DNA of 15,065 bases from an uncultured Clostridia bacterium (GTDB lineage: Bacteria; Bacillota; Clostridia; Christensenellales; CAG-917). The stretch spans positions 1 to 15,065 of the forward strand of contig CANQCC010000021.1 of the NCBI GenBank assembly GCA_947589635.1, written 5' to 3'. A model generated the notes under the pieces. It was not told the DNA's origin and ran no database searches. It was given only the letters and a program-made list of their open reading frames with translations. Position 1 is the stretch's first letter; every line of letters begins with the position of its first letter. Positions 1 to 6,428 of this stretch are shown here, in pieces. A program made the position numbers and the translations under genes.

Positions 1-1
1 C

Positions 2-2230
2 GTCGTCAAAGTGCTTGCCGTGGGCGATCATGCGGTGCTGGTCACGGGAGAGGCGCCCTCGTTCACCTTTTACAGCATAGATCTGACTTCCCCGGGCGCC
101 GAAGCGGAGGAAAAGACCCTTCTTACGCCATCCGACATCTATTTTGCGGCGAGCGACGGCACATATCTGTATGTCAAAAACTCGGCGGGATACATCTCGA
201 TATACGACGAGGATCTTGAAAGTCACACTCTTGAAGTGGACAACAAACTCAACTATGACGTGCTTGCGGGCTTGTCCAACTTTGCGGCGAAGGACGGCAC
301 GATATACTTATTTTCCACGGGCGAGCTTAACGCGGCGCGCTATTACATCTACGATTGCGTAAACGACCAAGTAAAATACGATTCTACAAGCGACGCCGAC
401 GTGCAACCCGCGCTGGTTCAGTCCGCGTACGTGGGCGACTCGGTGATTTTTGCGCAGATATCGCCGCAGGAAGACCTTGAAAATTCCAACCGCATAGTCT
501 GCCTCGACAAGGAGACGGGCGCGATGATTTCCGTGCCCGACGTCCCCGTCCCTAAGGCGTTTTGCGCGTATGGAGACTCGCTTTACACGATAGAGGGCGG
601 CTCGATATATCAATACGATCTTGACAATTCTGACGGCGACTACAGCCTTGAAAAGGCGGGATGCATAAGCATGCGCGGCGATGATATGCGCCATCTTAAC
701 GCCCCTAAGGACGTTGCGCTTGCGGGCGGAAAACTTGCGGTGGCGGACAGCGACAACTACCGCCTTGCGCTCATAGACCTTGCGGGCGGCAGCTCCCTTT
801 CCCTGATAGAGGGCGGGCTAAGCGCGAAGCCAGTGAGCGTGGACGGCGACGACAGCGGCGTAATAGCGCTGCTTGAGGGCGGCAAAATACGCCAATATTC
901 GCTTACAGGCGGCGCGTTTGATTATCGGAGCGAATACGCGCTTGAAGGCGCCATAGACGTCGCGTTGCGCGACGGATTTATCTACGCGCTTAAGGCGGAC
1001 GGCCTGTACATGCGCATAAACGATTTTACAAAAAGCGACGAGCAATTTACCGGGGCGCGGCGTATCGCGGCGTGTGACGGCGGAGACGCGCTGTACGTGC
1101 TGTTTGACGACGAGATCGCGGTGTTTGGCTCCAATTGCCACAGACTGCCCTGCTCCTTGAAGGGCGATTTTGCCGAAGCGGTGGACATTGCGGCGGATTA
1201 TCTTGGCAATCTGACCGTGCTTTACCCCGACAGGATAGAGCAATACAAAAACCTGCTGACTTCGCTTGAGAAGACAAGCGAGGTGCAATTTACCTCCGCC
1301 CTGTACAGCGTGACCGCAAGTTCTGTGGAGCTTGGCGACGGCGAGGCGTACTTCGCGGCGGAAAACGAGTGCCTTGTGTGCAAGACCGCGGCTACGGTCG
1401 TAAACAAGGATGAATTTGCTTGCGAGGCGCCCACTCCCGGGCAGGGCGAGCCGCTCAGCTTTATGCGGCCGAAGGCGGACGTTACGCCCATATACATGCC
1501 GGCGGACGACGCGCGCGCGGACAGCGCGCAGAGCTTAGTCCTTGCCGAGGGCGAATCGGTGATGGCGTTTGGCGCGCTCGGCTCCCCCGGAGAAGGACTT
1601 GCGTACGCGATGCAAGCAAACAGGCTTATCGTCATTCAAATTGCGCAATTCGAGGCTGTGACGCCCGTTTCGATTGGAAAAACCTATGAATTTGTCAGCG
1701 ACGACGCTATGTACGGCGTGCCCTACTTCCCCGCTTTGCAGCATGCGGCGCCCACCGGGACGCGCGTGGAGGCGGTCAGCGACGTAGCGGGCTATGACGG
1801 CAACAAGTGGGTCATAGTCACCTATGACGGCGGCAGATACTTTGCCCCGGCGGACAAATTGCGGCCCTATGTCGCTCCGTCCGAGCCTGTCGCGCCCGAC
1901 GGCGAAACGACAGGCAAGCTGTATGGCAGAGCCAAGGCAGGCAGAGTCGGCGGCGTAGTCAACATCTACTCCGACCTTGCCGAAAGCGACAAGCTGCTTG
2001 GCATTGTGGACGGCAAACGCGTGGAGATCTTGTATGAGTTCAGCGATTATTACAAGGTGAAGTATGGCGACGTGATCGGGTTTATGCGCAAGTCCGAGGT
2101 GAAGATCGGCGGCCTTACCGCGGTGCAGATCATCGCGATAGTGCTGTCCTGCGTGGTAGCGGTCGCGGGCGCGGGGATATTCATATCCATCGCCGCCATC
2201 AAAAAGCGCAACGACTCCGCCGAAAAATAG
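2..2230 (+). CDS. Membrane-anchored beta-propeller/SH3-like surface protein, 5' end missing
   Basis: The reading frame is open to the left edge and stops at TAG 2228-2230. About 742 residues are visible, and the true start is probably outside the window; a GTG at 11 is the first possible start but has no ribosome binding site in view. Most of the protein is short beta-strand repeats of propeller type. One segment (about residues 229-257, LNAPKDVALAGGKLAVADSD) matches the NHL pattern. Two SH3-like stretches follow at about 555-620 and 635-703, the second containing VNIYSD and GIVDGKRVEILYEF. A single hydrophobic helix lies at about 706-730, followed by a positive tail KKRNDSAEK. I infer an extracytoplasmic protein with a C-terminal membrane anchor and short cytosolic tail, perhaps binding cell-wall material through the SH3-like domains. 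The ligand is unknown. It converges on the lipoprotein gene to its right. Confidence 0.75.
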   Translation, partial: VVKVLAVGDHAVLVTGEAPSFTFYSIDLTSPGAEAEEKTLLTPSDIYFAASDGTYLYVKNSAGYISIYDEDLESHTLEVDNKLNYDVLAGLSNFAAKDGTIYLFSTGELNAARYYIYDCVNDQVKYDSTSDADVQPALVQSAYVGDSVIFAQISPQEDLENSNRIVCLDKETGAMISVPDVPVPKAFCAYGDSLYTIEGGSIYQYDLDNSDGDYSLEKAGCISMRGDDMRHLNAPKDVALAGGKLAVADSDNYRLALIDLAGGSSLSLIEGGLSAKPVSVDGDDSGVIALLEGGKIRQYSLTGGAFDYRSEYALEGAIDVALRDGFIYALKADGLYMRINDFTKSDEQFTGARRIAACDGGDALYVLFDDEIAVFGSNCHRLPCSLKGDFAEAVDIAADYLGNLTVLYPDRIEQYKNLLTSLEKTSEVQFTSALYSVTASSVELGDGEAYFAAENECLVCKTAATVVNKDEFACEAPTPGQGEPLSFMRPKADVTPIYMPADDARADSAQSLVLAEGESVMAFGALGSPGEGLAYAMQANRLIVIQIAQFEAVTPVSIGKTYEFVSDDAMYGVPYFPALQHAAPTGTRVEAVSDVAGYDGNKWVIVTYDGGRYFAPADKLRPYVAPSEPVAPDGETTGKLYGRAKAGRVGGVVNIYSDLAESDKLLGIVDGKRVEILYEFSDYYKVKYGDVIGFMRKSEVKIGGLTAVQIIAIVLSCVVAVAGAGIFISIAAIKKRNDSAEK

Positions 2231-2335
2231 CCCCGAATGCAAAAATAGCATACCGCCTCGCCGACAAGCGTAACTGCTCGCCAAAAAATAAGCGTAATGC
2301 GGATAGGCAAAACGCAGCGGCTTGTAAAATCAAAT

Positions 2336-2523
2336 CAGGATAAATAAATAACTGTATGCCCCGCCCTTTGACAAATGATTGGACGGGGCTTTTTCTTACC
2401 TTGACATGATGAATTTGAGGCTTCCCCTTCGCATGATAAATTGATGACTTCTCTTTAAGCAATTGGATGAGCGAGGGCCCTTTTCTCTTCACGTAATATA
2501 TGGACAAGAGTTTTCTTTTTGGA
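2336..2523. repeat. Degenerate tandem repeat array, six units of about 27-34 nt
   Basis: Read on the minus strand, six successive units start near AAG/AAAG, run through a purine-rich block, and end in an AT-rich ATCAT-like block. By eye the units are 2490-2523, 2457-2489, 2430-2456, 2403-2429, 2370-2402 and 2336-2369. The two central 27 nt units match at 18 of 27 positions. The inner units are multiples of three, so one minus-strand frame stays open and spells a repeated IYHAKGK / IHHVKVRK-like peptide. That frame also runs through two terminators and into the end of the plus-strand gene, so I think it is not coding. The unit boundaries are my own choice. Confidence 0.5.
2358..2394 (+). terminator. 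Rho-independent terminator of the propeller/SH3 gene
   Basis: GCCCCGCCC (2358-2366) pairs with GGACGGGGC (2381-2389), with one C-A mismatch and a 14 nt loop. A run of five T follows at 2390-2394. It lies about 130 nt past the stop codon at 2230. The hairpin is built from two neighbouring units of the repeat array. Confidence 0.75.
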
Positions 2524-2573
2524 TAAAAAGCGATCCGCCGGGAGGGGGACACCCGACGGATCTGATTTTTTTT
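2524..2573 (-). terminator. Terminator of the lipoprotein gene, possibly bidirectional
   Basis: Arms 2532-2542 and 2552-2562 form an 11 bp stem with a 9 nt loop. In minus-strand RNA all 11 positions pair, one as a G-U wobble, and CGC plus TTTTT (2529-2525) follows. In plus-strand RNA the same position is a C-A mismatch, but eight T follow at 2566-2573. The hairpin therefore serves the minus-strand lipoprotein gene best, about 75 nt after its stop, and may also stop plus-strand read-through. Confidence 0.75.
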
Positions 2574-2635
2574 CAGCGCTTGGCGCTGAGCCGCTCAACA
2601 CGGCCGCGCCTTAGCTGTTTTTGCGATGTTGCGCC

Positions 2636-5122
2636 TTACTCCGCAACTTGCATGGTGAGGGTCGTGCCCTCTTCCCTGCTTGAATCGGCGCTGTAAACGA
2701 TGATGGAATTTTCTTGGTCTACGACAAGATAATACATATCGTTGCCAAGATAGAACGAATACATTCCTGAATCATAGCTTATTCCCGAAGCGGTCTGTTT
2801 GGCGCCGTTGATGGTGATCTGGATACCTTCTGCGCTGATGACGACCTGGGTTATGCCCTGGCCTTCGGACTCGCTGTTGACATAGATGCCGATAAGTTCC
2901 GACAAGTCAATTTCAACTTTATTCAAAGTATACGAATTTCCGTCTACTACGGCAAGAGTCAGCGTATTACTTTCGGAGTCAAGCGACAATGTGTATATTG
3001 AACCGTCGAAAATCACCGCAAGCTTGTCGTCCTTAAGGAAGATATCTTCGCCGATAACAAAGGTTTGAGCAGATCCATAATGATCTATGGTTATCGAGCC
3101 TTCACTGCCGGATTCAATGATAACATTCCACATACCATTCTCATCGGCGTACTCACCTTCATATGTCGCGTCGATGGATTGAGCCAAATCGAGAGGATCG
3201 CCAACGACAACAACTATCACATTAAGAGCGCCGTCCGCGTCTGCATGGCTGTCGTCAATATTATATGAATTAAACACATCCGAGTCCGCGTCATAGTTGA
3301 AATTAGTTGACGGATCGCAATAATAGACATTAACAAGTTGTCCCGGTTTCACGTCGGTCGCAAGCGAAGCGGGCGAAACGTTAAGAACATACCCCCAATC
3401 CCCTTTTAATGCATAGATCGTGTCGAGCAGTTCATGCTCCTTGTTATACACATTGATGGCAAGAGGCTCTCCCTGTGTGTTAACATCTGTAAAAGGCGCC
3501 ATGACATATGCGTCATCTTCAACCTCGTCATTGATCAAAGCGACATACAGTCTGCCGTTTTCAAGCCAAATGTGCACGATCTGCAGGGATTCAGACCCAT
3601 CGTCTTCTTCAACTGCGCCGTAAACAAGATATCCCTTCGCAGCGGGTTCTATCTTCATCTCGATATCGGATTCTTCTGCTGCAGCTGGGTAGCATGTTAT
3701 CTCGAGCGTATCCTCCTCGCTTATGTTCAACACAATGACGATCGATTCTTCGGAAATTATCGCCATATTTTCATTGAAGTCGCCCCATTCGCCAATATAG
3801 CTCTCGTCAATGATGGATTCGCCGCCGCCGCTTTCACCGTTTACAAACGTATAGAGGATGGTCTCGTTTCCGTCATCCGCAACAGACGCCCAGATAATGG
3901 ATCCGTTGTCGAGATAGAAATGATACACGGACGCGTCAACGTCTTCTCCATTGTAGGAAGGTATGGCGCGAACGATATATCCGTTATCGGAGCGGAAAGA
4001 ATAATACGAGTAAGAATCTATCGAAACGCCTTCATCCTCTACGCCGCCGCCTTCATCTATCAACATCCAAGACCACTCATCGACGGTCAGTATGGCGCCG
4101 GTATCATCGTCTGTCCACTCGCCGTAATATTCGGAAGAAACTGTGACGTTGCTCATCGTAAGCGCGGCGCCGTCAACGCCCTCCTCTACCGGAGCTATCT
4201 TAAGAGCATTCCCATCAATGTAGAAATGATAATCGGCATATCCGTAAGTTTCATCATCGTAATCGACCAAATATCTTAAGGAAGCAATAAATCCGTTATC
4301 GACGACCTGCAACAAAGAATCTCCGCTATAAGTGTACGACAGATTCGCCACATTATCCGCATTGTAAATGTAAAGTTCGATCAACTCTTCTCCAATATTA
4401 ACGAACTGCTCCGAATATTCTTCCAACTCATCGAGGTGCGCATAATCGGGTTCCACGATCCACTTGCCCAAATATTCGTCGGGGATAAGCACGGGATGTT
4501 GATAAACGGTCGCGAAAGAACTTTCCTCGCCGACTTCGGAAAGATACAACAAACCTTCGCTGCCAACCCAGAGATGATAATTCAAATTTGCCAGATGCGC
4601 CTGTTGGTCTACGGCATATATGACAAAATTGTAACCGTAATCGCCGGCTTCGGACAGTTCATATGCGGTATCATTGTTGCCATTAATGGTAAGATAGAAA
4701 AGTTCGTCAAGCAAATTGTTGAAAACAAATTTTGTTATTTTTGTTATATCGCCGTTTGAATCTGCGCTCGCCCACTTGCCGTCATAATCGGCAACAGTTG
4801 CGTCGCGCCAAACCGCCTTGTAGCTTGCGTTTGCGGAAGCCTTCAGATTTGAGCCGACTTCCAATACGTCGCCCGAACCGTTAAGCTGCCATCCAAGCAG
4901 GATATGATCCGGCCATTGCACAAGAGGAAGCTCAAAAGCGGCGTCCTTGTCCAAGCTCTTGCTCGCGACAGGCGCAGAAGCCCCGTTCACGTCAAAACTT
5001 ATGGTGTATGGTCCGTTGTCCGCAGGATCTTTATCCTTGTTGCACGCGGCAAGAACGGTGATCCCAAGGGTCAGCACCAGCACCAAAGCCAAGACGGAAA
5101 TCAATACTTTTCTTTGCTTCAT
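2636..5122 (-). CDS. Surface lipoprotein with Flg_new/InlB-type repeat and tandem beta modules
   Basis: 828 residues. A lipoprotein signal peptide is clear: MKQRK, a hydrophobic stretch, then lipobox LAAC with Cys27 as the lipidated residue. Residues 38-106 (YTISFDVNGA ... ASYKAVWR) fit the Listeria-Bacteroides repeat (Flg_new/InlB B-repeat) pattern. Then come beta-rich modules of about 90-115 residues that open with a [Y/L]xGx[W/Y] motif: YDGKW 113, YLGKW 217, YYGEW 332, YIGEW 442, YEGEY 654 and LIGIY 743. The first four also share a later strand pair of YHFYIDGNALKIA type (near 182, 298, 400 and 516). Residues 545-650 differ from this pattern. The protein is very acidic and has few cysteines. 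The start is set by AAGGAG seven bases before ATG 5122, with the A of AAGGAG inside an upstream TAA. I infer an anchored extracellular protein of unknown ligand. Confidence 0.85.
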   Translation of the reverse strand: MKQRKVLISVLALVLVLTLGITVLAACNKDKDPADNGPYTISFDVNGASAPVASKSLDKDAAFELPLVQWPDHILLGWQLNGSGDVLEVGSNLKASANASYKAVWRDATVADYDGKWASADSNGDITKITKFVFNNLLDELFYLTINGNNDTAYELSEAGDYGYNFVIYAVDQQAHLANLNYHLWVGSEGLLYLSEVGEESSFATVYQHPVLIPDEYLGKWIVEPDYAHLDELEEYSEQFVNIGEELIELYIYNADNVANLSYTYSGDSLLQVVDNGFIASLRYLVDYDDETYGYADYHFYIDGNALKIAPVEEGVDGAALTMSNVTVSSEYYGEWTDDDTGAILTVDEWSWMLIDEGGGVEDEGVSIDSYSYYSFRSDNGYIVRAIPSYNGEDVDASVYHFYLDNGSIIWASVADDGNETILYTFVNGESGGGESIIDESYIGEWGDFNENMAIISEESIVIVLNISEEDTLEITCYPAAAEESDIEMKIEPAAKGYLVYGAVEEDDGSESLQIVHIWLENGRLYVALINDEVEDDAYVMAPFTDVNTQGEPLAINVYNKEHELLDTIYALKGDWGYVLNVSPASLATDVKPGQLVNVYYCDPSTNFNYDADSDVFNSYNIDDSHADADGALNVIVVVVGDPLDLAQSIDATYEGEYADENGMWNVIIESGSEGSITIDHYGSAQTFVIGEDIFLKDDKLAVIFDGSIYTLSLDSESNTLTLAVVDGNSYTLNKVEIDLSELIGIYVNSESEGQGITQVVISAEGIQITINGAKQTASGISYDSGMYSFYLGNDMYYLVVDQENSIIVYSADSSREEGTTLTMQVAE

Positions 5123-5133
5123 GTTTGTTCTCC

Positions 5134-5334
5134 TTAAAAATAGTTTATTTTATACATATAAAAGTATAATCGGATATTGGGTTTTGCTTGCGGCAAAATT
5201 TGTCTGTCGCGCAGATCCTTAAATATGCCAAAAAGCAGTGCACGCGCCTGCCGTCCGTAAAAAATGAATTGCTTTGGGGGGGGAGCAAGCTTAGAGGTAT
5301 ATTTTTGATAAGCGCGAACTTTTGCGCGCGTCAT
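5134..5334 (-). CDS. Possible small basic protein in the lipoprotein leader
   Basis: A 66-residue frame starts at ATG 5334, whose ATGA overlaps the stop of the preceding 34-residue frame. It ends at TAA 5134-5136, which overlaps the lipoprotein ribosome binding site (TAAGGAG). That packing is typical of translationally coupled genes and is the main reason to list it. The peptide is strongly basic and aromatic (MTRAKVRAYQ at the start, LYFYMYKINYF at the end) and matches no family I know. An eight-C run (5283-5276) encodes its APPP and could slip. No good ribosome binding site precedes it, and chance is a real alternative. Confidence 0.22.
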   Translation of the reverse strand: MTRAKVRAYQKYTSKLAPPPKQFIFYGRQARALLFGIFKDLRDRQILPQAKPNIRLYFYMYKINYF

Positions 5335-5435
5335 CTTCTGCCAGACAAATTGCATTTGAGGCGACGGCAAACCCCGCAGACTGCTGTCGCCTGCGCCATG
5401 CCCATTTTTTTATGCCCCGCATACAATGCTGTCAT
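5331..5435 (-). CDS. Possible 34-residue leader peptide with three cysteines
   Basis: ATG 5435 is preceded by AAAAGAGGT, a fair ribosome binding site five bases away. The frame lies about 37 nt downstream of the predicted start of a consensus promoter. The peptide contains VCGVCRRLKC, a CxxC followed by a third Cys, in a basic context. It could be a leader peptide, a small metal-binding protein, or chance. A hairpin with arms 5360-5368 and 5383-5391 lies inside it. Confidence 0.27.
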   Translation of the reverse strand: MTALYAGHKKMGMAQATAVCGVCRRLKCNLSGRR

Positions 5436-5478
5436 AGTACCTCTTTTCGCATAAAAAGCGTAGTTTTTTGTTGATTTC

Positions 5479-5507
5479 ATAATACGCCCGCGCCCGGATA
5501 TTGTCAA
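5479..5507 (-). promoter_or_regulatory. Consensus promoter for the lipoprotein leader
   Basis: On the minus strand TTGACA (5507-5502) is followed by 17 bases and TATTAT (5484-5479). Transcription should begin near 5472, giving about 350 nt before the lipoprotein ATG at 5122. No other strong minus-strand promoter was found closer to that start, though AT-rich sequence at 5140-5175 could hold a weak one. Confidence 0.6.
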
Positions 5508-5626
5508 CTTATTTTGCATAAATTTTTTATAAATATTTGCTTTTGGCGCCTTTTATGCACTCTGCCCTTCCAAAACCGCATAAATTTTGCATAATTATAA
5601 ATTTTTATTTATAAAACGGCAATATT
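5508..5626. other. AT-rich intergenic stretch
   Basis: Very AT-rich spacer between the kinase-gene terminator and the lipoprotein promoter. GCATAAATTTT occurs twice (near 5516 and 5579), and a short inverted repeat TATAAAT/ATTTATA lies near 5597-5614. It may act as an upstream element for the promoter at 5479-5507. No gene is seen in it. Confidence 0.4.
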
Positions 5627-5651
5627 AAAGGCGCCCGCGTGGGGCGCCTTT
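5627..5651 (-). terminator. Terminator of the adhE-kinase operon
   Basis: A perfect 10 bp stem AAAGGCGCCC / GGGCGCCTTT with a 5 nt loop begins 17 nt after the kinase stop codon. The T tract is short (TTT, then AATATT), so the strong stem must carry most of the termination. Confidence 0.75.
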
Positions 5652-5668
5652 GATTTAGCTGATACAAA

Positions 5669-6418
5669 TCAGATATATTCCGCAACGCTTGCCCATTTGA
5701 TAAGGGTCTCGCGCTCCTCGGCTTTGCCCTTGACGGACTGCGAAGCCGCTACGATAGGCAGCCAGGCGTTGATATACTTACGCTGCATGCCGGACTTTTC
5801 GCAGAACAGGTTGACATACTTCTCCGCAAAATCTTGCCTGCCCGCAAGCACAAACAGCAAGTAGGTCCTTGCCACGTCCGCACCCGCATTGCCCTGCGTG
5901 GCGTGCGCCCAGTCTACGATGTAATATTCGCCGTCCGGGGTCACAATGACGTTGCTCGGGTTGAAGTCGCCGTGGCACAGCTTTGTGCGAGGCATCATGC
6001 CCGAAAGCCTTGTGTGCAGCTCAAATTTGGTGGCGCTGTCAAGCTCGGTCTGGTCGATCTTTCTGTCCATCTTGTCGCGCAGCTTGTTGAGAAGAGGGGA
6101 GCGGAAAGTGTGGACGTGCATCTGCAGCTCCACAAACTTCTCAAGATACTCGTCCTCCTTGTCGGGGTTTTCCTGCATAAGCTGCGCAAGCGTCTTGCCC
6201 GGGATGTAGTTCATCACGATAGCCCACTTGCCGTCTATCTTTTTGACCTCGATGATGTGAGGCGCGTTTATGCCCGTCTCCTCCACGCGCGATTGGTTGA
6301 GAGCCTCGTTGAGAATGTCGGACTTTGAATAATGCTCGTCAAACAGCTTTATGACCTTGTCGCCTTCGACATAGATCTTTTTGTCAGGCCTTGACGCGAT
6401 AACTTTTTGTGTGCTCAT
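5669..6418 (-). CDS. APH/choline-kinase-fold phosphotransferase
   Basis: 249 residues, short for the aminoglycoside phosphotransferase family (PF01636, usually about 250-300). LCHGDFNPSN at 147-156 is the Brenner motif with catalytic Asp151 and metal-binding Asn156. IVDW at 167-170 supplies the second metal-binding Asp169, and Lys24 (VIKLF) with Glu38 are the likely N-lobe pair. These show a complete kinase active site. ATG 6418 is chosen because AAGGAGG, overlapping the adhE TAA stop, sits five bases upstream; an ATG at 6439 lies inside adhE and lacks such a site. The 10 nt spacing implies a shared transcript and coupling with adhE. The family phosphorylates antibiotics, choline, ethanolamine, sugars and other small alcohols, and the substrate cannot be told here. 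The genomic setting does not suggest antibiotic resistance. Confidence 0.85.
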   Translation of the reverse strand: MSTQKVIASRPDKKIYVEGDKVIKLFDEHYSKSDILNEALNQSRVEETGINAPHIIEVKKIDGKWAIVMNYIPGKTLAQLMQENPDKEDEYLEKFVELQMHVHTFRSPLLNKLRDKMDRKIDQTELDSATKFELHTRLSGMMPRTKLCHGDFNPSNVIVTPDGEYYIVDWAHATQGNAGADVARTYLLFVLAGRQDFAEKYVNLFCEKSGMQRKYINAWLPIVAASQSVKGKAEERETLIKWASVAEYI

Positions 6419-6428
6419 ATTTCCCTCC

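Noticed and set aside
2336..2523. CRISPR array
   Set aside because: Units are degenerate along their whole length, with no constant repeat separated by unique spacers, and no cas genes are in view.
2199..2552. Minus-strand 117-codon frame with repeated IHHVK-like peptide
   Set aside because: It crosses two terminators and the 3' end of the plus-strand gene. The GTG start is inside a terminator stem. I treat the DNA repeat as the real feature.
5669..6418. Antibiotic-resistance kinase
   Set aside because: It shares the general APH fold, but it is coupled to adhE, has codon use like its neighbours, and is not next to mobile or resistance genes.
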